A DNA stretch of 64,000 nucleotides from Fidelibacterota bacterium (GTDB lineage: Bacteria; Marinisomatota; Marinisomatia; Marinisomatales; TCS55): positions 8,321 to 72,320 of the forward strand of contig SCKQ01000005.1 of NCBI GenBank assembly GCA_004124535.1. The letters run 5' to 3'. Position 1 is the stretch's first letter. Each line of letters opens with the position of its first letter. The notes under the pieces were generated by a model. That model saw only the letters and a program-made list of their open reading frames with translations, searched no databases and had not been told where the DNA came from. Positions 44,572-53,082 of the stretch are shown here, piece by piece. The translations under genes and the position numbers were made by a program.

Positions 44572-45497
44572 TTGCAGGTGTAGATGAAGCAGGAAGAGGG
44601 CCACTGGCCGGGCCGGTTGTGGCTGCAGCGGTGATCCTGCCGAATTACTATGACCTGAAAGGCCTTGATGATTCAAAAAAATTAACCCCTAAAAAACGAT
44701 CTCAATTATTTGTAGAGATACAACACCAGGCCACCGCTATTGGTGTGGGAGTTGTAGCAGCAGCTGATATTGATAAAACCAATATATTGCAGGCTACTCA
44801 GCAAGCGATGAAAATGGCCCTGGGCCGGTTAAAACCAAGACCCGACCAGGCCGTAATCGATGGCCATGCATTGCCAACACAGATCATACCGAACAAAGGG
44901 GTCATAAAGGGAGATCAAACAGTCGATGTTATTAAAGCAGCTTCTATTATTGCTAAGGTTACCCGGGATAATATGATGGAACAGTATGATATAATTTTTC
45001 CAGCATACGGTTTCAGGAAGCACAAAGGTTACGGAACCAGGGAACATATGGACAAGTTGCGACTTAATAAAGCATGCGTAATTCACCGCAAGAGCTTCAA
45101 GCCTGTTGCCTCAGCAATGCCCACATTATCCTGGCTGCGGAAAGAAGGCAGAATCGGACAATGGGGAGAACAGACGGCAGCTGTTTATCTGGTGGAAAGA
45201 GGCTATGAGATAGTGGCCATGAACGTTCATTGTGCTCCTTATGGCGTGATCGATATTATTGCCGAAAAGTATGGAATCATAACCTTCGTAGAGGTAAAAA
45301 CATACAGCAAAAAACAACTAGGCACACCGGCGCAAAATATTGATCAGAATAAATTGAAAAAATTGGAGGCAGCCATACATAAATACGTTGTGGATATGAA
45401 GGTCAAAAAAGATATTTGCCTGGATGTAATCTGTGTCTACCTAAAGCCATCGGTTCCCATGTTTGAACATTTCAAAGGCATACGTTTAGAAGCATAA
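44562..45497 (+). CDS. Ribonuclease HII fused to a YraN/UPF0102 nuclease-like domain
   Basis: This is a two-domain fusion of 311 residues. Residues 1-185 are RNase HII, which removes ribonucleotides from DNA: catalytic D8 and E9 in GVDEAGRGPLAG, D100 in AVIDGHA, and KGDQTVDVIKAASIIAKVTR near 117-136. Residues 195-311 match YraN, a small PD-(D/E)XK-like family. GQWGEQTAAVYLVERGYEI carries E203, GVIDIIAEKYG carries D231 and ITFVEVKTYSK has E244-x-K246. The usual GEIDL Glu is Val (V229). rnhB and yraN are usually adjacent separate genes. The frame is continuous with no stop between the halves. Confidence 0.9.
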   Translation: MALIAGVDEAGRGPLAGPVVAAAVILPNYYDLKGLDDSKKLTPKKRSQLFVEIQHQATAIGVGVVAAADIDKTNILQATQQAMKMALGRLKPRPDQAVIDGHALPTQIIPNKGVIKGDQTVDVIKAASIIAKVTRDNMMEQYDIIFPAYGFRKHKGYGTREHMDKLRLNKACVIHRKSFKPVASAMPTLSWLRKEGRIGQWGEQTAAVYLVERGYEIVAMNVHCAPYGVIDIIAEKYGIITFVEVKTYSKKQLGTPAQNIDQNKLKKLEAAIHKYVVDMKVKKDICLDVICVYLKPSVPMFEHFKGIRLEA

Positions 45498-45542
45498 TGT
45501 TTATTTTTTATCCGATTGGGAAAGATTCTAAATTCAAGGTCA

Positions 45543-46499
45543 ATGAAAGAATCCAAAATCTATAAGGAAGTCCGTTCACTTACGATCCTGGTAATGATCG
45601 CCTTTCTGTTGAAAGCGACCCTTGTGGAAGCATATATCGTGCCTACAGGCAGTATGGAGAACACGGTCATGACTGGTGACTTCCTGATCGGGAATCGCTT
45701 TGTTTATGGTATGCGGACCCCGGATTGGATCGGGATTCCATATACCGATATTGGATTTGATCTACCTTACATCGTTTTTCCAAAATTTCGCAAAGCCAAA
45801 CAAGGCGATATTATCATTTTCAAGTATCCGCGGGATACGCACCAGAAGTATGTAAAACGCTGTATTGCGCTACCGGGAGATACCGTAGAGATCCAGGCTA
45901 GGCGTGTCTACGTGAATGGGCGCGAGTATGGCCAACCGGAACATGGCAAATTTCAGGGCAGAATGGATGAACCGGGCTGGAATAATCCGATGATATTTTT
46001 GGGCAATAAAGGGAATAAAGATCATTTTAAACCACTGCGGGTGCCCAAAAAAGGTGATGAAATTGCTGTGACCCCTGCCAATGCTCAGTTACTGCTGCAT
46101 TTGATGGTTCTTGATGGTCATAAGCTCACCATTAAAAGTGAATCAAAGGAATATATGTTTACCATGACGGACCCGGAGAACCTGCTACGCAGAAAGAAAA
46201 ACGAATCCGTTTTTGATGATTATTATCCAATAGGAAATAAAATCAATCCCTGGATGCGCAATTTACCTAATGGTGAATTGTATATTGATGGTAAATCAAT
46301 CAAAGAAATACCACACTACACGGTTGAACAGGACTACTTTTGGGCCATGGGTGATAACCGGGATGATAGCTATGACTCGCGCTTCTGGGGTTTCGTACCG
46401 CGGAAATACCTGCTGGGCGAAGCATTATTTGTCTACATGTCACTGAATTTCAAAACCAAACTGCCCAGATTGGACCGGGTTGGGACGGTTTTGAATTAA
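45543..46499 (+). CDS. lepB: Signal peptidase I with a long insertion
   Basis: This membrane protease of 318 residues removes signal peptides from exported proteins. A transmembrane helix (residues about 11-27) leads to the catalytic serine S37 in VPTGSMENT, and the catalytic lysine is K105 in QKYVKRCIALPGDTVE. The last box is MGDNRDDSYDSRFWGFVP near residue 269. About 150 residues separate the Lys box from that box, longer than in minimal enzymes, so an accessory insertion is present. I chose the ATG at 45543, preceded by AAGG, rather than a TTG at 45516. Confidence 0.9.
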   Translation: MKESKIYKEVRSLTILVMIAFLLKATLVEAYIVPTGSMENTVMTGDFLIGNRFVYGMRTPDWIGIPYTDIGFDLPYIVFPKFRKAKQGDIIIFKYPRDTHQKYVKRCIALPGDTVEIQARRVYVNGREYGQPEHGKFQGRMDEPGWNNPMIFLGNKGNKDHFKPLRVPKKGDEIAVTPANAQLLLHLMVLDGHKLTIKSESKEYMFTMTDPENLLRRKKNESVFDDYYPIGNKINPWMRNLPNGELYIDGKSIKEIPHYTVEQDYFWAMGDNRDDSYDSRFWGFVPRKYLLGEALFVYMSLNFKTKLPRLDRVGTVLN

Positions 46500-46597
46500 T
46501 ATATTTGACCTTGCCTCCATCTTAGATTGGTGTGTATTTTGGTGTACATGGTTGGTACAATACGATACACTGTAACAGCCGTTACCTCGGGTTCCCA

Positions 46598-47332
46598 ATG
46601 AACCGCACTATTTTTCTCCTGACGGTTTTCTGCGTCTTGACAGCCCAAGACGAGGGGCCCAGTGCTGCGGATACATCTGCGGTTCCTGACGCCGCCGTGG
46701 ATACAACCAGCAATGATTCATTAGCCTGGGCTGGCGATTCACTGGGTGCTGCAGTTGATACGATCGGTCCGCCAATGGATCTCGATTATGGCTATAAGGG
46801 ATTCATGTGGGGAGCTCCATTAGGTGCTATACCAAGCTTGCAATATATGGGCGAACCAGTATTTATTCGTGATAGTACAGCATTAGAGATGTCTGGTTAT
46901 CTGGGACAGGAAGCTGTGATCATAGAATATGTCTTTTCAGATAGCGGTTTCTGGAAGATAGAAATTAACTATGTCATGGATCCATCTGATTATGAATCCC
47001 ACCTGGAATTATTCACGCAGGTCGAACGAAGCCTTTCAGAAGTGTATGGTTTTCCACAAACAACGGATCGCATCGAATCTGGTGCTATGGGTGTCCATGA
47101 TGTTGTCAATATTGGCTTTGAAAGGGCGTTTTATTTTTCATCCTGGAATGTGTCCCCGGTAAAGATAAGCTTGTTGCTAAACAGTATTGTTCAAGTACCA
47201 AGAAATGACCTGAATGTTTTTGGCGATGACATGTCTATTATGAAAATGGTCTACTATAATCCTGATTACATGATCATGGCTGAAGAAGTAATTGTGGTAG
47301 AACCGCCGCCGTCCATATTTGATATTTACTGA
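46598..47332 (+). CDS. Exported protein of unknown function
   Basis: I do not recognise this protein of 244 residues. The ATG at 46598 begins a clear signal peptide (MNRTIFLLTVFCVLTAQ). Next comes a low-complexity Ala/Asp/Thr/Ser stretch to about residue 60, then GYKGFMWGAPLGAIPSLQYM and a mixed alpha/beta domain ending in an acidic/Pro tail (VEPPPSIFDIY). The FMWGAPLGAIPS stretch resembles a motif seen in some small bacterial lipoproteins, but I will not name a family. It lies 98 bases after lepB and 14 bases before the next hypothetical gene. A longer upstream start at 46532 would not improve the signal peptide. Confidence 0.65.
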   Translation: MNRTIFLLTVFCVLTAQDEGPSAADTSAVPDAAVDTTSNDSLAWAGDSLGAAVDTIGPPMDLDYGYKGFMWGAPLGAIPSLQYMGEPVFIRDSTALEMSGYLGQEAVIIEYVFSDSGFWKIEINYVMDPSDYESHLELFTQVERSLSEVYGFPQTTDRIESGAMGVHDVVNIGFERAFYFSSWNVSPVKISLLLNSIVQVPRNDLNVFGDDMSIMKMVYYNPDYMIMAEEVIVVEPPPSIFDIY

Positions 47333-47346
47333 TCATACATATTTCC

Positions 47347-47808
47347 ATGCTGCGGCCAGTACTTTTTGTCGTTTTAGCTGTACAATTCTCGTTCTGCCCA
47401 GAACGACCGCGAATGATTCGCTATTTCAATTACGAGTGTACACAAGAAGAGGCCCTGGAACTGGCCAAGAATTCATTGCTGGACCTGGGCTACAAAATTG
47501 ACCTGGTGGCACCGGAGGGGTACTTTATGCTGACAAAAATACAGGGTGTGAAAAAAGATATTCGGCAGTATGATATCCGCATCGCAGTGTTGGTCGAAGA
47601 CCGGGTGGAAGTAATTATTGTCGCCCAAAGAAAAGTCTTTAAACGTGATTCCGAGGCTAGCATCGGCGGGAAGGGTCTGATCCAGACTGAGGTCTCGGAC
47701 AAACTGCCCTATAGTTTACAGCGCTCCATATTTTATCCGATCATTGATGAATTTACAAAAATCGGCCTAGCGGAAGTAGAAGACATCACCTTTCTTACCA
47801 GTGCCTGA
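47347..47808 (+). CDS. Hypothetical protein with N-terminal signal or lipoprotein-like segment
   Basis: I do not recognise this 153-residue protein. It opens with a hydrophobic stretch MLRPVLFVVLAVQFSFCPE in which a Cys follows a hydrophobic run, resembling but not matching a strict lipobox. The rest (YECTQEEALELAKNSLLDL, IRIAVLVEDRVEVIIVAQRK) looks like a small alpha/beta domain. It starts 14 bases after the preceding exported-protein gene, so the two may be one unit. Confidence 0.6.
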   Translation: MLRPVLFVVLAVQFSFCPERPRMIRYFNYECTQEEALELAKNSLLDLGYKIDLVAPEGYFMLTKIQGVKKDIRQYDIRIAVLVEDRVEVIIVAQRKVFKRDSEASIGGKGLIQTEVSDKLPYSLQRSIFYPIIDEFTKIGLAEVEDITFLTSA

Positions 47809-47898
47809 ATCCAAGAAAATATATTTGTAAAGTGCTGTTACTATCATGAAATTAAATTTCGTATTTTATTTAACTATCGGTAATTTGGAGTAACATAT

Positions 47899-48246
47899 AT
47901 GGCTAGTGAAATAAATATTAAAGATCAGCTTGCGGCCATGCTTTCTGCTAAATTAAATGAATTCCTTGATGGGGTCAGTGATAGCTATGGCAAGGTTATC
48001 CTTGATGAACTTGTGGCCAGATTGGAATACACCGTGACCGATTTCAAGGATGAAGTAGGCGATATAATGGAACAAATGTTAGAGAATGCTGCCAATAAAA
48101 AAGAGATCCTTGCAGATCTTATCGCAAGAGAAACCAAACCGGCCGCAGCTGAAGAAGCAACGAATGGGGAAGCAGCCGCAGGTTCTGCAGAAGAAGGTGA
48201 TCGGGAGATGAGTGAATGGGAGAAAAAGTTAGAACAACTAGGATAA
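47899..48246 (+). CDS. Small acidic helical protein of unknown function
   Basis: This is a 115-residue, strongly helical, acidic protein without cysteines or membrane segments. The first 75 residues (INIKDQLAAMLSAKLNEFL, MEQMLENAANKKEILADLI) look like an amphipathic helical bundle. The last 40 are Ala/Glu-rich, a likely disordered linker ending EWEKKLEQLG. A Shine-Dalgarno (TTGGAG) precedes the ATG by 7 bases. It is followed 21 bases later by a coiled-coil membrane protein, and the pair shares a terminator. I cannot assign a function. Confidence 0.7.
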   Translation: MASEINIKDQLAAMLSAKLNEFLDGVSDSYGKVILDELVARLEYTVTDFKDEVGDIMEQMLENAANKKEILADLIARETKPAAAEEATNGEAAAGSAEEGDREMSEWEKKLEQLG

Positions 48247-48267
48247 TTTAAGGAGTGATAGTAATTA

Positions 48268-48777
48268 ATGAGCGTAAAGGACAAGATTATTTTCGGAGTG
48301 CTGGTAGTATTGATCGGGGTTGCTGGTTATTTTCAATACATGGCTACTAATATGATAGCGCGCATGGATGAATTAAACAAGAATGACGCGGAACATGTAG
48401 ATGTGGTTCATAATGAGTTCAGGGAAGATCTACGCAAACTGAATTTACAATTCATAGGGAGAGGCAAGCACCTGCAGAAGGCACAACAGGATATTATCGC
48501 CAATACCAAATACATTGAATATGTTACTGATTCACTGGGCAATGCCATTCAGGAAGTACAATATAACCTTGATGAACTGGATCGTACGGTGGCCAAACAG
48601 TTTGCCAATGTGGAAGATGATATTCAAGACCTGACTGAAAGTTTTAACCGGGAGCGGCGTCGGAGTAAGAGTGAACGGGCAGAAATCAAACAGACGATCA
48701 CGGCCATGCAGAGTGAGATCAAAGCACTTAATGACAAAGTCTTTGGCGTGCCGGAAGAAGAAAAAGACAAGAAATAA
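48268..48777 (+). CDS. Single-pass membrane protein with long coiled coil
   Basis: This 169-residue protein has one N-terminal membrane helix (residues about 7-24, IIFGVLVVLIGVAGYFQYM) followed by a long heptad-like helical region rich in Glu, Lys, Asp and Gln (residues 30-160). The ending is charged (VPEEEKDKK). There is no recognised catalytic motif. It pairs with the acidic helical protein before it and ends 27 bases before a strong terminator. A role in scaffolding or cell-envelope organisation is only a guess. Confidence 0.65.
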   Translation: MSVKDKIIFGVLVVLIGVAGYFQYMATNMIARMDELNKNDAEHVDVVHNEFREDLRKLNLQFIGRGKHLQKAQQDIIANTKYIEYVTDSLGNAIQEVQYNLDELDRTVAKQFANVEDDIQDLTESFNRERRRSKSERAEIKQTITAMQSEIKALNDKVFGVPEEEKDKK

Positions 48778-48804
48778 TTTTAATCTAACTGTTTAGTTAT
48801 AATG

Positions 48805-48838
48805 CAATGGCTGATGATCTCATCAGCCATTGTTTTTT
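48805..48838 (+). terminator. Rho-independent terminator after the coiled-coil gene
   Basis: The stem CAATGGCTGATGA (48805-48817) pairs perfectly with TCATCAGCCATTG (48820-48832) across a two-base centre, followed by six T (48833-48838). This closes the two-gene unit. Confidence 0.9.
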
Positions 48839-48839
48839 C

Positions 48840-49187
48840 CTGAACTAGCTACAGATCCTAGGATTGCGCAACCGAATATTTAATTTGAGGCAGGTGTTTA
48901 AACTAACAATTCAAGTAGTTTTCTGCATCGAAAAGGTAGTACTTAAAGTAATTTATTTGCAGGGACGTTTTGGCATTTTATAGACGGAAATATTGGAATA
49001 TATACAGTGATAACCGACGGCTTGTAAGCGATTAAATATAAAAAAGTGGGGTAGATTTCACGATGACCTCGGAACAAAGTGAAGATCTACCCCTTCCACA
49101 TACCAAAGGCACCAAACCAGCACCTTCTTAGTTTAAAGTAAAAGTTTAATAATCTATTTGCAAGTTAATTATTGAAACAAAATTCGG
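48840..49187. other. Gene-free stretch with a large imperfect hairpin
   Basis: About 350 bases separate the terminator from the tRNA-Leu gene. I find no convincing gene. The one clear structure is an inverted repeat: left arm GTGGGGTAGATTTCAC (49046-49061), right arm GTGAAGATCTACCCC (49079-49093) with one extra G, and a short loop between. The loop contains ATG at 49063, which opens a 22-codon frame ending at 49131 with no ribosome-binding site. It could be a small RNA, a decayed repeat or a terminator-like structure; there is no T run after it. Confidence 0.4.
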
Positions 49188-49271
49188 TGCCGAGGGCCGG
49201 AGTCGAACCGGCACGGGGTTGCCCCCATCGGTGTTTGAGACCGACGCGTCTACCAATTCCGCCACCCCGGC
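49188..49271 (-). tRNA. tRNA-Leu (anticodon CAA)
   Basis: An 84-base class II cloverleaf lies on the minus strand. GCCGGGG pairs with CCTCGGC (one G-U) and the discriminator is A. The anticodon loop CTCAAAC gives CAA, the variable arm has GGGG/CCCC, and the T-loop is TTCGACT. No CCA is encoded. Confidence 0.95.
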
Positions 49272-49365
49272 ATTACTACAAAAAAAAGCTGTTCATAAAT
49301 TAGAAGACTCATTAAACTATTGTCAATATATTTGAATCTGCTTTTAATTAAATGGAGGTAAGGGA

Positions 49366-51159
49366 ATGTCATACAATACAATTGCACAGTTATTCCTAGA
49401 TTCGTGTGCTAAGTATCCGGATAACAAGGTATACCACGATAAAGTTGATGGCCAATGGCAGGCGTTAACGTACAGTGATGTACTTGCCACAGTAGAGAAT
49501 TTTGCCTATGGGTTAGCATCATTAGGAATCGAACAGGGAGATAAGGTGGCGATCCTCTCAAATAATAATTCAAAATGGGCCATGGCTGATTTCGCCATTA
49601 TCTGCCTGGGTGGTGTTACCGTCACTGTTTATCCTACGCTGGTAGCGACCCAGATCGAATACATCATCGATAATTCAGATACCAAACTGATCATTACGGA
49701 GGATGATTCCCAGACTGAGAAAATAATGGATTTTATGGCGCACAGTCCGACGCTGGATAAGATTGTTTCCATTAAGGAATCAGAGAAATATAGTGATCGG
49801 GTGCAAACCTTTGACGCAGTGGCTGCCGCTGGTGAAAAACATAAAGCTGGGGCCGGTTTTGATTTTCTTGAACGAGCCAATGCGATTCAGCCCGGGGATC
49901 TACTGACATTGATATATACGAGTGGTACAACGGGCAACCCCAAGGGAGTGATGCTGACTCACGATAACCTAGTGTCCAATGTAAAAGCGAGTTTGAAAGC
50001 TACCCATGTAGATGAAAGCGACATTCGCTTATCGTTCCTGCCCTTGAGCCACGTATTTGAGCGTATGGTCGGCCACTTTACCGGTTTTACTGTTGGCGGT
50101 CAGGGCTGGTTCGCGGAAAGTATTGATAAGGTAGCTGAAAATATGGGCGAAGTGCGGCCCACGATCATGGCCTCTGTACCGCGTTTATATGAAAAGATCT
50201 ATAATCGTATCATTGAGAACGTAAACACGTATCCGGCCTTGCGGAAAAAAATATTCTGGTGGGCTATTGGTGTGGGCAAAAAAGCCATTCCGTTGAAGCA
50301 AAAAGGCAAGTCCCCAACCGGCTGGTTGGGGTTCCGTCACGCTGTTGCCGATAAACTGGTCTTTTCCAAGCTGAAAGAGCGTATTGGCGGTCGTTTACGA
50401 TTCTTCATGTCTGGCGGCGCACCACTGCCGAAAGAGATCGGCGAATTCTTCCTGGCTGCCGATATTAAGATATTGGAGGGTTATGGATTAACGGAGACCA
50501 GCCCGGTGATCACCACCAACCGAGAACATAGTTTCAAATTCGGTACGGTTGGTGTTCCCATCGATGGGGTGGAAGTCAAGATCGCTGATGACGGAGAAAT
50601 ATTGTGCAAGGGACCCAATGTAATGAAAGGCTATTATAAAAATGATGAAGCTACCGCCGAGGCCATTGATAGGGATAACTGGTTTTACACCGGTGACATT
50701 GGTGAATTTGATGAGGATGGTTTTCTTAAGATCACAGACCGTAAGAAAAGTTTGATCGTGACCTCCGGCGGAAAAAATATTGCACCAGCCCCGCTGGAGA
50801 ACGCATTACTGACCTCAGCATTTATCGAGCAGTGCCTTGTGGTTGGTGACCGCAGAAATTTCATTTCTGCCCTGGTAGTACCGGCCTTTGATGCGCTGAA
50901 AGCCTGGTGCACCGATAAGGATATTGAAACGACGGATGTGGATACCATACTGGCCCATGCGGACGTTCAGGCTCATTACCAGCAGATCATTGATAAAGCC
51001 ATGGAGGGCTTCTCCCGCTTTGAGCAGGTGAAAAAATGCGCCCTGGTGAATCGCGAGTGGACCATTGAGGATAATGAGCTGACACCAACGCTTAAAGTAA
51101 AACGCAAGGTTGTTACAAGTCACTTTGATAGTTTAATTGATAGTATTTACGAAAGCTAA
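49366..51159 (+). CDS. Long-chain acyl-CoA synthetase (AMP-forming)
   Basis: This is a FadD-type ligase of 597 residues that activates free fatty acids to acyl-CoA via an acyl-AMP. The AMP-binding motif YTSGTTGNPKGVMLTHDNL is near residue 180. The YGLTETSPV, WFYTGDIGEFDEDGFLKI and DRKKSLIVTSGGKNIAPAP stretches follow in order. The C-terminal catalytic lysine region is TPTLKVKRKVVT. The length matches eukaryotic-like long-chain ACS forms. A Shine-Dalgarno (GGAGGT) stands 7 bases before the ATG at 49366. gpsA follows 18 bases downstream, placing both in lipid metabolism. Confidence 0.92.
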   Translation: MSYNTIAQLFLDSCAKYPDNKVYHDKVDGQWQALTYSDVLATVENFAYGLASLGIEQGDKVAILSNNNSKWAMADFAIICLGGVTVTVYPTLVATQIEYIIDNSDTKLIITEDDSQTEKIMDFMAHSPTLDKIVSIKESEKYSDRVQTFDAVAAAGEKHKAGAGFDFLERANAIQPGDLLTLIYTSGTTGNPKGVMLTHDNLVSNVKASLKATHVDESDIRLSFLPLSHVFERMVGHFTGFTVGGQGWFAESIDKVAENMGEVRPTIMASVPRLYEKIYNRIIENVNTYPALRKKIFWWAIGVGKKAIPLKQKGKSPTGWLGFRHAVADKLVFSKLKERIGGRLRFFMSGGAPLPKEIGEFFLAADIKILEGYGLTETSPVITTNREHSFKFGTVGVPIDGVEVKIADDGEILCKGPNVMKGYYKNDEATAEAIDRDNWFYTGDIGEFDEDGFLKITDRKKSLIVTSGGKNIAPAPLENALLTSAFIEQCLVVGDRRNFISALVVPAFDALKAWCTDKDIETTDVDTILAHADVQAHYQQIIDKAMEGFSRFEQVKKCALVNREWTIEDNELTPTLKVKRKVVTSHFDSLIDSIYES

Positions 51160-51177
51160 ACTTTAAGTAAGAAAAGT

Positions 51178-52173
51178 ATGAAAGTAACTATCCTTGGCTG
51201 CGGAACCTGGGGCAGTGCGGTCGCCCAATTGCTGGCAGAAAAAGATGTGGCCGTTACTGCCTGGCAACGCCATGAGGAAAAAGCGGTGGCAATGGCCCGA
51301 ACGCGCAAACACCCCCACCTTTCCGATCTGGAATTCAATGAGAATATTGTATTTACCGCAGACCTGAACGACGCCTTGAAGAGTGGAGATATTATTGTCC
51401 TAGCCACACCGTCCCACAGCATCAGGGAATTGATCCGTCGGGTGGAAAGCGGCATGAAGGACCAGAGTATAATTGTTAACCTAGCCAAGGGAATTGACCT
51501 TAACAGCTTGATGACCATGAGTCAGTTGATTCAGGCGGAAACCGCTATTGGCAGCGATCAGATCGTTTCGCTCTATGGCCCCAGTCACGCGGAAGAGGTG
51601 GTCCGCAAATTGCCCACAACACTGGTGGCGGCCTGTCCCAAAAAAACTACGTCAAAAATGATCCAGGAACTGATGTCTTCTGAAGTATTGCGGGTGTATC
51701 GAAACAAGGATATACTGGGGGTGGAAATAGGCGGTTCGGTGAAAAATGTTATGGCTATCGCCGCCGGAATTTGTGATGGTATCGGATACGGAGATAACAG
51801 TAAAGCAGCTATCCTGACCCGTGGTATCACAGAAATGACCCGCCTCGGTGTCGTCATGGGGGCCAAGGAGTCCACCTTTGCGGGACTGAGCGGCATTGGC
51901 GACCTGCTGGTGACCGCACTAAGTCAGCACAGCAGAAATCGCTACTTAGGCGAAGAGATCGGCCGGGGCAAGTCCCTGCAGGAGGTAACAGAGGGTATGG
52001 ATATGATCGCGGAAGGGGTCAACACCTGCCGAGCCGTTCCGCGTATTGTAGAAAAATATGATATTGAAATGCCCATAGCTGAGGCAGTGCACGGTATCCT
52101 TTTCGAAAACAAGGATCCGCTGGCGGTGGTAAAAGAACTCATGACCCGGGACCTGACCGCTGAAAAACGATGA
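51178..52173 (+). CDS. gpsA: Glycerol-3-phosphate dehydrogenase [NAD(P)+]
   Basis: GpsA reduces dihydroxyacetone phosphate to sn-glycerol 3-phosphate, the backbone of phospholipids. The 331-residue protein has the nucleotide motif ILGCGTWGSAVAQLLA at the start. It also shows NLAKGID, YGPSHAEEV, and the catalytic-lysine region GGSVKNVMAIAAGICDG. The LSGIGDLLVTALSQHSRNR stretch is diagnostic of the family. It is followed, 33 bases on, by tRNA-Arg. Confidence 0.96.
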   Translation: MKVTILGCGTWGSAVAQLLAEKDVAVTAWQRHEEKAVAMARTRKHPHLSDLEFNENIVFTADLNDALKSGDIIVLATPSHSIRELIRRVESGMKDQSIIVNLAKGIDLNSLMTMSQLIQAETAIGSDQIVSLYGPSHAEEVVRKLPTTLVAACPKKTTSKMIQELMSSEVLRVYRNKDILGVEIGGSVKNVMAIAAGICDGIGYGDNSKAAILTRGITEMTRLGVVMGAKESTFAGLSGIGDLLVTALSQHSRNRYLGEEIGRGKSLQEVTEGMDMIAEGVNTCRAVPRIVEKYDIEMPIAEAVHGILFENKDPLAVVKELMTRDLTAEKR

Positions 52174-52206
52174 TAAATTTTTCAAACCTAGCTAATTTTG
52201 CAGCCG

Positions 52207-52278
52207 GCCCTTGTAGTTCAATGGATAGAATAGGTCCCTCCTAAGGATTAGATGTAGGTTCGATTCCTACCAAGGGCA
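52207..52278 (+). tRNA. tRNA-Arg (anticodon CCT)
   Basis: A 72-base cloverleaf. The acceptor stem GCCCTTG pairs with CAAGGGC, followed by discriminator A. The anticodon loop CTCCTAA gives CCT, and the T-loop is TTCGATT in a GTAGG/CCTAC stem. No CCA is encoded. Confidence 0.94.
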
Positions 52279-52301
52279 CAGGAAATTAAGATGGAGAAAA
52301 C

Positions 52302-52994
52302 ATGTTAAAACCAAGACGAAAGATCATTAAAAAAGAATTAAAAAAAGATCCGTATATAGAATTCCTGGCCAAGGCCAAGAATAATGTAGATAAAAACAGG
52401 ACACTGTACATGCGCTGGGCGCTGGGTGTAGTGGCCGTGATAGTTGCCGTGGCATTTTTCAGTAACAATTTACAGAAAAGCAAAGACGCCGCGGCGGAGT
52501 CCTTGGGCAAGGCCTTGGTCACCTTGGCCAGCGGTGATGTGGATAATGCTACCCTGCAGTTTGAATTTGTAGCGGATGAATACGACAATAATGAATCGGT
52601 TAATTTGGCGAAATATTACCTGGCCCGTTCCCATTTCAACGACAAGGATTACTTGGCGGCATCTTCCTACCTGAATGAGATCGCCGACGCAAGTTTCAAG
52701 CTCACCCAGTTTCCCTTAAGTATCTACAAGATGCTGGCCTTAATCGCATTGGAAGATGGGGATCAGGCGGCAGCAGTGGATCATTATGAACAGGCCCTGG
52801 CCAAGGCGGAGGTCACGCAGCAGGAACAGAATATTGTCCTGGATCTGGCCGATGTACTGCTGACTATGGGCGATTTCGGCCGCAGCCTGGAACTGGTGCA
52901 GAAGGTACTGGATGAAGCAATGCCGCGTACGCCCGTGCATAACCGGGCCGAAGAATTATTCGGGCGTATTGAATTTTCCCAATCGGCCGGTTAA
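52302..52994 (+). CDS. TPR-type single-pass membrane protein (YfgM-like organisation)
   Basis: This 230-residue protein has a basic N-terminus, one membrane helix (residues about 38-56, WALGVVAVIVAVAFFSNNL), and then a tetratricopeptide-like helical repeat region (ALVTLASGDVDNATLQFEFV, LAKYYLARSHFNDKDYLAAS, ALIALEDGDQAAAVDHYEQAL). This arrangement is like YfgM/TPR_21 proteins that help envelope protein quality control. The family match is structural and not certain. It starts 23 bases after tRNA-Arg and ends before a strong palindromic hairpin. Confidence 0.7.
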   Translation: MLKPRRKIIKKELKKDPYIEFLAKAKNNVDKNRTLYMRWALGVVAVIVAVAFFSNNLQKSKDAAAESLGKALVTLASGDVDNATLQFEFVADEYDNNESVNLAKYYLARSHFNDKDYLAASSYLNEIADASFKLTQFPLSIYKMLALIALEDGDQAAAVDHYEQALAKAEVTQQEQNIVLDLADVLLTMGDFGRSLELVQKVLDEAMPRTPVHNRAEELFGRIEFSQSAG

Positions 52995-53037
52995 TAGCAC
53001 TTGTAAAAAACCCAGAAAAAGAATAATTTCGACTGGC

Positions 53038-53065
53038 GAAAAGTGGGTGCATGCACCCACTTTTC
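53038..53065. terminator. 28-bp perfect palindrome, probable transcription terminator
   Basis: Bases 53038-53051 and 53052-53065 are exact reverse complements (GAAAAGTGGGTGCA and TGCACCCACTTTTC). The stem is strong and the T run sits within its right arm, with only weak T-richness after it. It sits between the TPR gene and rimP, so it probably ends the TPR transcript. It could also act as a regulatory hairpin in the rimP leader. Confidence 0.65.
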
Positions 53066-53082
53066 ATTTCTTAGAGATGTAT

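Noticed and set aside
49063..49131. 22-codon peptide as a confirmed gene
   Set aside because: No ribosome-binding site and no recognisable family; kept only as part of the hairpin observation.
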